Shown: positions 27,684 through 35,496 of the stretch, piece after piece
Layout: each line of letters starts with the position of its first letter
Position numbering within the stretch: position 1 is the stretch's first letter
NCBI GenBank assembly: GCA_958295905.1
Contig: OY282382.1
Span: 3,186,001-3,250,000 of the forward strand
Length of the DNA stretch: 64,000 nucleotides
Direction: 5' to 3'
Source of the DNA: an uncultured Vicinamibacterales bacterium
GTDB lineage: Bacteria; Acidobacteriota; Vicinamibacteria; Vicinamibacterales; UBA8438
Notes under the pieces: model-generated
What the model saw: the letters and a program-made list of their open reading frames with translations, nothing else
Databases searched by the model: none
Told to the model about the DNA's origin: nothing
Translations under genes and position numbers: made by a program

Positions 27684-27953
27684 ATGAGGCGAAGCCGGTC
27701 GACGCTGTTGCGGTGGGGCGCGGTCGTCGCGCTCGCGCTGCTGGCCGTCGCCGCGACGCCTCACTTCCACGACGAGGCCGAGGGACGCGGCGACACGTGC
27801 GTCCTCTGCCACGCCCAGGGTTCGCCGCTCGTGGCGTCCAGCGTCCGCGAGCACCCCGATCCGGCGGTCGGCGACAGCGCCCGTTCGCATGCGCAGGGTC
27901 ATGCCCGCGCCGCCGAGACCGAGGGGCACGGCTCCCGGGCGCCTCCCGCCTGA
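27684..27953 (+). CDS. Small secreted His/Cys-rich peptide 4 (CxxCH)
   Basis: An 89-residue protein starting at the ATG placed just after a good promoter. A TTG start 12 codons earlier is the -35 box itself and is unlikely. Signal peptide LLRWGAVVALALLAVAA, then TPHFHDEAEGRGDTCVLCHAQG (His residues and a CxxCH motif), a His-rich linker (HEGS-type, HAQGH, EGHG) and the tail SRAPPA, a variant of the TRGPPA tail of the other three. It lies upstream of and on the same strand as the ABC exporter operon that starts at 28084, so the two may act together. Confidence 0.65.
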   Translation: MRRSRSTLLRWGAVVALALLAVAATPHFHDEAEGRGDTCVLCHAQGSPLVASSVREHPDPAVGDSARSHAQGHARAAETEGHGSRAPPA

Positions 27954-28083
27954 CGACTCGCACCCGTCACTCCCAGGTTCCGTAGTTGCGTCGACGCGCC
28001 GTCGGCGCGTCGACGGCGGTTCCGTTCTTCTTCAACTGGAGGGGGAGTCCCGGTGATCCGTTCCGGGATCCTGAGCGAGATCC

Positions 28084-28848
28084 ATGAGCGAAGTCATGAC
28101 GATGGATGCGCCGTCGGCGTCCGCGGTCGCTGCGTCGGCGCCGGTTCTCGAAGCACGCGGGCTGTCCAAGCGGTATGGCGACGTCGAGGCCGTCTCCAGC
28201 CTGGATCTCCGCGTCGGGCCATCGGAGATCTACTGCCTGCTGGGTCCGAACGGCGCCGGCAAGACGACCACCATTCACCTGTTCCTGGGGTTTCTCGAGC
28301 CGACGGCGGGGAGCGTGCGCGTGATGGGCCTCGACGTCGCGGCCGAGCCTCTGGAGTCGAAACGGCGCCTGGCCTACGTCCCCGAGCAGGTCATGCTGTA
28401 CCGCAACCTCAGCGGCCTCGAGAACCTGGAGTACTTCGCCGCCTTGGGCGGCAGGGGGTCGCTGGCCCCCGACCGACTCACCGACATCCTCGTCGGCGCG
28501 GGCCTGCCCCCCGACGCGGTCGGTCAGCGCGTGTCCGAGTACTCCAAGGGCATGCGGCAGAAGGTCGGCATCGCCATCGCCATCGCCAAGGAGGCCGGCG
28601 CGCTGCTGCTCGACGAGCCCACGTCGGGCCTCGACCCCAAGGCCTCAAACGAGTTCTCCGAGCTGCTCGAGCGGCTCAGGGGCCGCGGCGTCGCGGTGCT
28701 GATGGCGACCCACGATCTGTTTCGCGCGAAGGAGACCGGCACCCGCGTCGGCATCATGCGGCACGGCCGCCTGGTCAACGAGATGAGCACGGACGAGATC
28801 GGCCACGCCGATCTCGAACGCATCTACCTGGAGCACATGCACGAGTAG
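28084..28848 (+). CDS. ABC transporter ATPase (ABC-2 type)
   Basis: A 254-residue nucleotide-binding subunit: Walker A GPNGAGKTT, Q-loop PEQVMLYRNL, signature YSKGMRQKV (an ABC-2/drug-type variant of LSGGQ), Walker B LLLDEPTSGLDP and switch His in MATHD. It is the first of three genes, with two membrane partners downstream on the same strand. Related NosF/CcmA-type ATPases power exporters for metals, lipids or drugs. The substrate is unknown. The flanking His/Cys peptide and TonB/PepSY stubs hint at metal or siderophore handling, which is an inference. Confidence 0.9.
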   Translation: MSEVMTMDAPSASAVAASAPVLEARGLSKRYGDVEAVSSLDLRVGPSEIYCLLGPNGAGKTTTIHLFLGFLEPTAGSVRVMGLDVAAEPLESKRRLAYVPEQVMLYRNLSGLENLEYFAALGGRGSLAPDRLTDILVGAGLPPDAVGQRVSEYSKGMRQKVGIAIAIAKEAGALLLDEPTSGLDPKASNEFSELLERLRGRGVAVLMATHDLFRAKETGTRVGIMRHGRLVNEMSTDEIGHADLERIYLEHMHE

Positions 28849-28855
28849 CAGCCCG

Positions 28856-29045
28856 TCGCGAAACCCCGCGTTGCGCGGTAGAGCGGCGAGGCGCCCGTGA
28901 GCTGAAGAGCGCCCGGGCAAGGAACGCCCGCCTGACACGGCGTGAGGAGGGCGATTGGGCATCTGCCAGCGACGACCGACGGAGTCAGGCGGGCGCCTCG
29001 CGCTCGAATGCAGCGGGGCTTTCGCCACGGGCCGGCAAGGCGGCA
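28856..29045 (+). repeat. Degenerate dispersed repeat (partner at 56785)
   Basis: This stretch shares AACCCCGCGTTGCG, GCTGAAGAGCGCCCG, GGGCAAGGAACGCCCG, TTGGGCATC and CTCGAATGCAGCGGGG, in the same order, with 56785-57050. It fills the gap between the ATPase and the first permease gene. Shorter traces of the family lie at 42700, 43960 and 47395. Confidence 0.6.
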
Positions 29046-29109
29046 ATCGGCGGCCGCAGCGCGAGCCTTGCGGTCGCGCGGCGGCGATTGCCGGGCAAAG
29101 GAGCCACCG

Positions 29110-30519
29110 ATGATCAAGCACATCGTCCGGAAGGAGTTCACCGACATGGTCCGGGACGGCCGCTTCCGCTGGTGCGCGGCGCTGGTGGGGGCGCTGCTCC
29201 TGGTCTCGCTGGGACACGGCTGGATCCAGGCGCGCCAGGCGCAGGAGGAGCTCGCGGCGGCCCAGGCCACCGCCCGCGACCACTGGGAGTCGCAGGGCGA
29301 GAAGAACCCCCATTCGGCCGCCCACTACGGCATCTACGCGTTCAAGCCCCGCCTCGCGCTGTCCTTCGTCGACGAGGGCGTGGACCCCTACACGGGCACG
29401 TCGGTGTGGCTGGAGGCCCACCGGCAGAACGAGTTCCTCATGCGCCCGGCCCAGGACGCGACGGCCGCCCAGCGCGTCGGGGCCCTGACCGCGGCGCAGG
29501 TCCTGCAGAACCTGGTGCCGCTGCTCGTCATCCTGCTGACGTTCGGCGCGCTCGCCGGCGAGCGGGAGCAGGGCACGCTGCGCCAGCTGCTGGCCACCGG
29601 CATCGGCCGGCGCGAGCTGGCCGTGGGCAAGGCCATGGGCGTGGCCGGCGCGCTCGCGCTGCTGCTGGTGCCGGCGGCGGTGGTTGGCGCGGCCGCTCTC
29701 GTCATCGGCAGCTCGGGTCCGGCCGCCTCCTCGCTGGCCCGGGGCGCGGTCCTGGCCGGCGTCTACCTCGCCTACTTCGCCGCGTTCGTGGGGCTGGGGC
29801 TGGCCGTGTCGGCGTGGGCTCGCTCGGCGCGCACCGCGCTGGTCGTCCTCGTGGGGGTGTGGGTGGTGAACGGGCTCGTGGCCCCGCGGGCCGCCGTCGA
29901 CCTGTCGAAGTGGATCCATCCCACGCCGTCCGCGGTCGAGTTCGCGCAGACCCTTGAGCGCGAGATGGCCGCGGGGGTCGAGGGCATCTCGCGCCCGGAC
30001 CGGGCCGCCTTCGGCCAGCGCCTCCTCGCGGAGTTCGGCGTGGAGCGGGCCGAGGACCTGCCGGTCAACGAGGTGGGGCTCTACCTGCAGGAGAGCGAGG
30101 AGTTCGGGAACCGCATCTTCGACCGCAACTACGGCGCCTTGTGGGACACGTTCGAGCGGCAGGGCCTCGTGCACGAGGCGCTCGCGGTGGCGGCGCCGCT
30201 GCTCGCGGTGCGCACGCTCTCGATGGGGCTGGCCGGCACCGACGTCGAGCAGCACCGGCACTTCGCGACCGCGGCCGAGACGTACCGCCGCGACCTGATG
30301 CGGCAGATGAACGGCGACCTCGCCGAGAACTCCCGCACCGGCGAGCTGTACACGGCGGGGCCCGAGCTCTGGGCGGAGGTGCCGCCCCTGCAGTACGACG
30401 CCCCGACGCTGGGCTGGGTCCTCGAGAACCGGCTGCTGTCGCTCCTCGTGCTGGGGCTGTGGCTGGTAGGCGCGGTCCTGCTCGCGGCGAGGCGCGTCCG
30501 CCTCGCGGAGGTGGCGTAG
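29110..30519 (+). CDS. ABC-2 type permease 1 (DUF3526-like)
   Basis: A 469-residue permease. After a first helix (WCAALVGALLLVSLGHGW) comes a large periplasmic loop, then LVPLLVILLTFGALAGEREQGTLRQLL, the conserved ABC-2 segment, and several helices (ALALLLVPAAVVGAAALV, LAYFAAFVGLGLAVSAW, ALVVLVGVWVVNGLV). A second extracytoplasmic region and a last helix (LLVLGLWLVGAVLLAAR) follow. The permease pair with long loops and the EREQGTL motif is typical of ABC-2 exporters with DUF3526. Its stop is 2 bp from the next start, so the two permeases are one operon. Confidence 0.82.
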   Translation: MIKHIVRKEFTDMVRDGRFRWCAALVGALLLVSLGHGWIQARQAQEELAAAQATARDHWESQGEKNPHSAAHYGIYAFKPRLALSFVDEGVDPYTGTSVWLEAHRQNEFLMRPAQDATAAQRVGALTAAQVLQNLVPLLVILLTFGALAGEREQGTLRQLLATGIGRRELAVGKAMGVAGALALLLVPAAVVGAAALVIGSSGPAASSLARGAVLAGVYLAYFAAFVGLGLAVSAWARSARTALVVLVGVWVVNGLVAPRAAVDLSKWIHPTPSAVEFAQTLEREMAAGVEGISRPDRAAFGQRLLAEFGVERAEDLPVNEVGLYLQESEEFGNRIFDRNYGALWDTFERQGLVHEALAVAAPLLAVRTLSMGLAGTDVEQHRHFATAAETYRRDLMRQMNGDLAENSRTGELYTAGPELWAEVPPLQYDAPTLGWVLENRLLSLLVLGLWLVGAVLLAARRVRLAEVA

Positions 30520-30521
30520 CC

Positions 30522-31952
30522 ATGACCCTGCGCACCGTCCTCCTGAACGAGTGGCGCCTTCTCGCGGCCGACCGGGCGCTGCGCGTCGTGCTCGGGGTCT
30601 TCGCCGTCCTCTTCGTCTACGCGCTGGCCAACGGCATGGCCTGGGCGCGTTTCCAGGAACGGACGGTGGAGGCGGCGCGGACCGGCAACGCGGAGCGCGT
30701 CCAGGCCCTGGAGCAGGAGCTGGCCGACATCGCCAACGGGGGGCGGCCGTCGTCGCCCTTCCGCGATCCCCGTGCCCCCAACGTCCTCGGCGGGGCCCGG
30801 GGCGCCCGCACCGCGGTGCTCGAGCCGGGGCCCCTGACCGCGCTGGCGGTGGGGCAGAGCGACCTCCTGCCGTACTACTACGACGTCAGCATTTACACCA
30901 ACGAGGCGTCCTTCCAGCAGAACGGGGAGGTCGAGAACCCCCTCAACCTGATGGTGGGGCGCTTCGACCTCGCCTTCGTGGCGGTCTACCTGCTGCCGCT
31001 GCTCGTTCTCGCCCTCAGCTACAACGTCCTCTCGGAGGAGCGCGAGCAGGGGACGCTGGCCCTGACCCTCTCGCAGCCCGTGTCGGCGCGCGACGTGGTG
31101 CTCGCGAAGCTGGCGTTCCGGGCGGTCCTCGTGGTGGGGCTGGCCGCCGCGGTGTCGCTGCTCGGCATGCTCGCCACCGGGGGCTTGGCCGCGCCCGACC
31201 GGGTGCTCCTCTGGTGCGCGACGGTGACCGTGTACGCGCTGTTCTGGTTCGCGCTCGCGGCGTGGGTCAACGGCCTGCGGCGGTCCTCGGCCTGGAACGC
31301 CACGGCCCTCGTGGGGGCTTGGCTCGTCCTCGTGGTGGTGCTGCCGGCCGCCGTCAACATCGCGGCGGGGCTGCTGCATCCGCTGCCGTCCCGCGTGGAG
31401 ATGATCACGGCCCAGCGCGAGGCCTCGAACGACGCCGTCAACCGCCGCAGCGAGCTGCTCGCCCGTTATCTGGAGGACCACCCGGAGATGGCGGGCGGGG
31501 TGGTAGCCGAGGAGCCCGGCTTGGGCGCCCTCGCCTGGGCCGCCACCGACGCCGTGAACAGCCGCCTCGAGGAGGTGACGGCGGTGCACGACGCGCGCCG
31601 CGCCGACCAGCTCGCGGTGGTGCGCCGCTATCGCTTCCTCTCGCCGGCGCTTCTGGCCCAGGAGGTGCTCGTCGACGCGGCGGGGACGGGCGACGCGCGC
31701 TTCGCCCGCTTCCAGTCGCAGGTGCGCGGGTTCGCCGACGAGTGGCGGCAGTTCTTCGTGCCGGCGATCCTCGCCAGCGAGCGAATGGACGCCGACGTGC
31801 TTCCCGACGTGCCGGGCTTCCGGTTCGTGGACGAGGAAGCGGCCGACGTCGCCCGCCGCGCGGCGGTTCCGCTCCTGGTCCTGGGCGGACTGGTGGTGCT
31901 GGTGATCGCCGGCGCCGCGGTCCGGCTGGGGCGGGTGCGGGGAACGGACTGA
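30522..31952 (+). CDS. ABC-2 type permease 2
   Basis: A 476-residue permease of the same architecture as its neighbour: first helix (VVLGVFAVLFVYALANG), a large periplasmic loop, YLLPLLVLALSYNVLSEEREQGTLAL, helices AVLVVGLAAAVSLLGML, ATVTVYALFWFALAAWV, and WLVLVVVLPAAVNIAAG, a second loop, and a C-terminal helix (LLVLGGLVVLVIAGAAV). It probably forms a heterodimer with the permease at 29110, energised by the ATPase at 28084. A strong hairpin follows 11 bp after its stop and may end the operon. Confidence 0.82.
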   Translation: MTLRTVLLNEWRLLAADRALRVVLGVFAVLFVYALANGMAWARFQERTVEAARTGNAERVQALEQELADIANGGRPSSPFRDPRAPNVLGGARGARTAVLEPGPLTALAVGQSDLLPYYYDVSIYTNEASFQQNGEVENPLNLMVGRFDLAFVAVYLLPLLVLALSYNVLSEEREQGTLALTLSQPVSARDVVLAKLAFRAVLVVGLAAAVSLLGMLATGGLAAPDRVLLWCATVTVYALFWFALAAWVNGLRRSSAWNATALVGAWLVLVVVLPAAVNIAAGLLHPLPSRVEMITAQREASNDAVNRRSELLARYLEDHPEMAGGVVAEEPGLGALAWAATDAVNSRLEEVTAVHDARRADQLAVVRRYRFLSPALLAQEVLVDAAGTGDARFARFQSQVRGFADEWRQFFVPAILASERMDADVLPDVPGFRFVDEEAADVARRAAVPLLVLGGLVVLVIAGAAVRLGRVRGTD

Positions 31953-31963
31953 CCTCGACCAGC

Positions 31964-32002
31964 ACGCCGTGCCGGCCCGCCGACGCCGGGCCGGCACGGC
32001 GT
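31964..32002 (+). terminator. Strong hairpin after the ABC operon
   Basis: Perfect 16-bp arms, ACGCCGTGCCGGCCCG at 31964-31979 and its complement at 31987-32002, around a 7-nt loop. It starts 11 bp past the stop of the last permease gene. There is no T-tract. Confidence 0.5.
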
Positions 32003-32166
32003 CGGCGGCGCGAACCCCTCTTCGGCCAGGCCCCGGGTCCGCTCGCAAGCAGAAGCGTGCCGACCGGACTCGTTTCGTGCGGTCGAGTCGGGGCTTCAGG
32101 ATTGCGTCAGGAAACTTACGAGAATCTTCAGTTGCCGGGCGCTCCACGCCGTCACAGACTCGAACG

Positions 32167-32562
32167 TCAGTGACCTTCGCACCCTCTGCCAACTTCGTGC
32201 AGTTCGCCGGGAACACCCCGCCGAACGTGCCGACGGTCCTCACCAACCTCTGGGGTAGCTACCGCAACATCGGCGGGGGGCCGATGGAGATCGGCGGCGC
32301 GGTGCGGGTGGTCGGCGACCGTCAGGCCAACAACGCCAACACGATCGTCCTGAACGGCTACACGCGGGCCGACGCGTGGGTGGCGTGGGAGCGCGACCGC
32401 GTCCGGGTGACGTTGAACGTCGACAACCTGACCGACACCGCGTACGCTTCGTGGTCCGACGTGTTCTACCTGGGGCACACCGATCCGTCGTTCTTCTACG
32501 CCAACACGCTGATGCTCGGCGCCCCGAGGACGTACTCGATCATGCTCCAGACGCGGTTCTAG
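32167..32562 (+). pseudogene. C-terminal stub of a TonB-dependent receptor
   Basis: About 131 codons of barrel: TFAPSANFVQFAGNTPPNVP, LWGSYRNIGG, GAVRVVGDRQANNAN, TLNVDNLTDTAYASW and the end MLQTRF with a terminal Phe, as in siderophore receptors. The plug and the rest of the barrel are missing upstream, so it cannot form a receptor. The stop lies at the edge of the hairpin repeats. Together with the PepSY stub that follows, it is what remains of an iron-complex uptake pair. Confidence 0.8.
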
Positions 32563-32722
32563 GAGTCTGCGCAGCGCCGCGGACTCCTGTAGGGTTGCTT
32601 GGGTGCCAAGCAGGCCGAAGACGACGATTGGCGGGACAGGAGTCTGCGGCGTGGAGCGGCGCAGACTCCTGGAGGGTCGGTCGGGCGCCCACGGAGCCGA
32701 ACGCGACGATTGGCGGGCTGGA
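32562..32722 (+). repeat. Two hairpin repeats in inverted orientation
   Basis: Units at about 32562-32637 and 32638-32722, in the opposite orientation to those at 6506. Each has AGGAGTCTGCG ... GACTCCTG and GACGATTGGCGGG. They lie between the TonB stub and the PepSY stub. Confidence 0.75.
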
Positions 32723-32730
32723 TCACGGTC

Positions 32731-33262
32731 ATGGGGTCGCGGGGAGGGACGGCGGCGCGCATCGCGTCCCGCGCGCGGCGCTGGCTGATCTGGACCCACC
32801 GCTACGTCGGGATTCCCCTCAGCCCGCTGTTCGTGCTCTGGTTCGTCTCCGGCGTCGTGATGATGTACACCGGCGGCATGCCGGAACTGACGCCGGAGGA
32901 GCGGCTCGAGCGGCGGCCCCCTCTCGACCTTTCCCGGGTGCGTCTGACGCCGGCCGCGGCCGCCTCCACCGGCGGTGTCCGGGCGCCGCAGGCGGAGGCG
33001 GAGGCGAGGCTGCTCTCGGTCCTGGGGCGGCCGGCTTACCGCTTCGACGACGTCACCGTCTTCGCCGACGACGGCGCGCGACTCTCGCCGATCGGGCCCG
33101 ACGAGGCGCGTGAGGTCGTGCGGCGGTTCACCGGGGCGCCGGCATCGGCGATAGCCTACGAGGGCCTGGTCGAGCAGCCGGACCGTGGATGCTCATCGCG
33201 CAGCAGTTCCTTCCCGCCCACAAGCTGTGGGTGTCGGACGGCGCCGGCACCCAGGTGTGCCC
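32731..33262 (+). pseudogene. N-terminal stub of a PepSY-associated membrane protein
   Basis: From the ATG at 32731: a basic N-terminus, WLIWTHRYVGIPLSPLFVLW and SGVVMMYTGG (first membrane helix), then a PepSY-like stretch (EARLLSVLGRPAYRFDDVTV, REVVRRFTGAP). Near 33185 the frame shifts; the following frame continues WMLIAQQFLPAHKLWVSDGAGTQV, which is the expected sequence. After about 33262 the gene is cut off by unrelated DNA and a hairpin repeat. Full-length relatives are iron-uptake-associated membrane proteins with four helices. Confidence 0.75.
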
Positions 33263-33287
33263 GGAGCAGGAGCTGGCCTCACCAGCG

Positions 33288-33348
33288 GGGCCGGTTGGGG
33301 CCGCAATCGGAGCCGCAGGCGACGATTTCCGGGCCAGGAGTCTGCGCC
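33288..33348 (+). repeat. Partial hairpin repeat
   Basis: GGGGCCGCAATCGGAGCCGC, GACGATTTCCGGGCC and AGGAGTCTGCGCC match the inverted hairpin-repeat unit. It sits at the broken end of the PepSY stub and just past the stop of the amidohydrolase. Confidence 0.6.
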
Positions 33349-33383
33349 TGCGTAGGCGTCCGCGCTGTCCGGGGCCCGGACGC

Positions 33384-35084
33384 CTACGCCGCGTGCACCG
33401 TCCGTCCGCCGACCACCGTGCGCACGACGCCGATGTTCTTGATGTCGTCGGGGTCCGCGTCGTGCGGGTCGCGCTCGAGGACGACGAAGTCGGCGAGCTT
33501 GCCCGGGGTGATCGAGCCCTTGTCGCGCTCCTCGTAGGACGCCCGCGCCCCGTGGAGGGTGCCGATGCGCAACGCCTCGTCCACCGTCACCCGCTGGTTG
33601 GCCCCCCACACCCGGCCGTCGAAGTCGCGGCGGGTCACCATGCTCTGGATGGCCATGAGGGGCTCGAACGGCCCCGGCGTGTAGTCGGATGCCCCGGCCA
33701 CGGGGATGCCGTAGTCGAGGAACGAGCGGTGCGCGAACATCCACTCCATCTTCGCGGCGCCGTACTCGCGCCACTTCTCGCCGTGGAAGTGGACGTAGGT
33801 CCAGAACGGGGTCGGGATCGAGCCGGTGTCGCGGATGCGCCGCAGGAGGTCGGGGTTCACCAGCGAGCAGTGCTCGATGCGGTGGCGGCGGTCGGGGTGC
33901 GGCCAGCGGGCGAGGACCCGCTCGTAGGCGTTCAGCACCATGTCGATGGTGACGTCGCCGTTGGCGTGGATGCCCACCTGCCAGTTGCTGCGGTGCGCCT
34001 CCTCGACGGCCTCGTGAATCTCGTCCTGCGACATCGTCAGGATGCCGTAGTCGTCGGGCCGGCCCTCGAACGGCGTGCTCATCCGCATGGTGCGCTCCGA
34101 GGCGGAGCCGTCGGCGCCGTACTTCACCCCGCCGATGCGCACCCACTCGTCGCCGAGGCCGGTGTGGACGCCCGCGTTGCGCAGGTCGCGGTACGGCCCG
34201 CGGACCATGGCGTAGACGCGGTGCCGCAGCTCGCCCGATTCGCGGGCGTCCTGATAGGCGACGAGCCGGCCGCGGCCCGCCCCCGCGTCGTGGACGGTGG
34301 TGAGGCCGGCCGCGGTCATCAGCCGCGAGATGTGGGCCATCCCCTCGCGGGCGCGGGCGCGCCGCTCGTCCTCGGTGAGCTCCTCCCGTTCACCCACGGC
34401 GGCGAAGACGTCCCGCGCGTGCTCGGCCACCATGCCCGAGAGCCCGCCGTCGGGGCCGCGCGCGAACCGGCCGTCGGGGGGGTCGGGGGTGTCGCGGGTG
34501 ATGCCGGCCAGCGCGAACGCGGTGCTGTTGAACCAGTTGGTGTGCCCGCCGCGGTGCGCCACGTCGACGGGATGGTCGGGCGCCGCTTCGTCGAGGTGGG
34601 TCCGGTGCAGCGGGCCGTCGACCACCTTCGTATCGTCGAACATGAAGCCCCGCACCCACCGGCCGGGCGGGGTGTCGAGGGCCTTGGCCCGCAGCGCCCG
34701 CTGGATTTCGGCGATCGTTCTCAGATTGGTGTTGACCCCGTAGAGCTCGTTCACGCCGCTGGGGTGGGCGTGGGTGTCGATGAACCCCGGGGTGACGGTC
34801 ATGCCCCCGGCGTCGATCACCTCCGTGGCCGGGCCGGCGAGGTTGCGCACCTCATCGGTGCTGCCCACGGCGAGGAACCGGCCTCTCCGTACCGCGAACG
34901 CCTCGGCGCGGGGCAGCGCGTCGTCGACGGTGTGGACCCGGGCGTTGACGACCGCCAGGTCCGGTTGTCGACCCTCCCCCCGGTCGGCCTCCTGCGCGGC
35001 CGCGACCGGCAGGGCGCCCGCGCCGGCCCCGCCGGCCAGCACGGCGCCGAGGCCCAGAAACTCCTTGCGTGTATAGGTTGCCAT
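33384..35084 (-). CDS. Exported amidohydrolase (YtcJ-like)
   Basis: About 566 residues. ATG at 35084 with GGAGG upstream. An N-terminal TRKEFLGLGAVLAGGAGAGAL segment resembles a weak Tat signal with RK in place of RR. The amidohydrolase metal ligands are visible: GFIDTHAHPSG (HxH), IHANGD and RIEHCSLV (His), and SDYTPGPFEP (Asp). VDEALRIGT and ITPGKLADFVVL close the barrel and the small composite domain. Relatives hydrolyse amide-like bonds in varied small molecules; the substrate is unknown. It stands alone on the - strand. Confidence 0.85.
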   Translation of the reverse strand: MATYTRKEFLGLGAVLAGGAGAGALPVAAAQEADRGEGRQPDLAVVNARVHTVDDALPRAEAFAVRRGRFLAVGSTDEVRNLAGPATEVIDAGGMTVTPGFIDTHAHPSGVNELYGVNTNLRTIAEIQRALRAKALDTPPGRWVRGFMFDDTKVVDGPLHRTHLDEAAPDHPVDVAHRGGHTNWFNSTAFALAGITRDTPDPPDGRFARGPDGGLSGMVAEHARDVFAAVGEREELTEDERRARAREGMAHISRLMTAAGLTTVHDAGAGRGRLVAYQDARESGELRHRVYAMVRGPYRDLRNAGVHTGLGDEWVRIGGVKYGADGSASERTMRMSTPFEGRPDDYGILTMSQDEIHEAVEEAHRSNWQVGIHANGDVTIDMVLNAYERVLARWPHPDRRHRIEHCSLVNPDLLRRIRDTGSIPTPFWTYVHFHGEKWREYGAAKMEWMFAHRSFLDYGIPVAGASDYTPGPFEPLMAIQSMVTRRDFDGRVWGANQRVTVDEALRIGTLHGARASYEERDKGSITPGKLADFVVLERDPHDADPDDIKNIGVVRTVVGGRTVHAA

Positions 35085-35373
35085 CGGCACGTCCTCCGGC
35101 AGCCCGCGGCGGAAGGCGCCGCATTCGACCGGCGATCCTCCTGCCTGGGACTGCGTTGTTCCGCCGAGCTGCGCCGCTCCGCGGTCATCCTTGCCTCGAC
35201 CCGGTTTCCTCCCTCGTCACGCCTTTGCCGCACCGGCGTCCTGCAGCCCGTTGGGCGCCCCCGCCGATCTCGGCGCGGCGCGGGGTTCCGCCGCCGGCTG
35301 CCCGCGGTTGCCGGAATGCTGGTCCGCACCCCTGGACGCCGGGAACGGACATGGCCCAGACGGTCGACTCAAA

Positions 35374-35485
35374 GTTCAGGTTCTGAGCGTTTTCTTTGCC
35401 GCCGTCGCATCCGCAATATCCGGAGGCGGCGCGGCGGCGATCGCGCTCGACCTGCACGGCAGGTCCCGCCGGTCCGAGGCGAAGC
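35374..35485 (+). repeat. Dispersed repeat, copy 2 (partner at 2966)
   Basis: GTTCAGGTTCTGAGCGTTTTC, a GC-rich hairpin and CGGTCCGAGGCGAAGCCTCG align with 2966-3076 over about 110 bp. The gap 35085-35496 holds only this repeat; I see no gene in it. Confidence 0.55.
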
Positions 35486-35496
35486 CTCGTTGGTGG

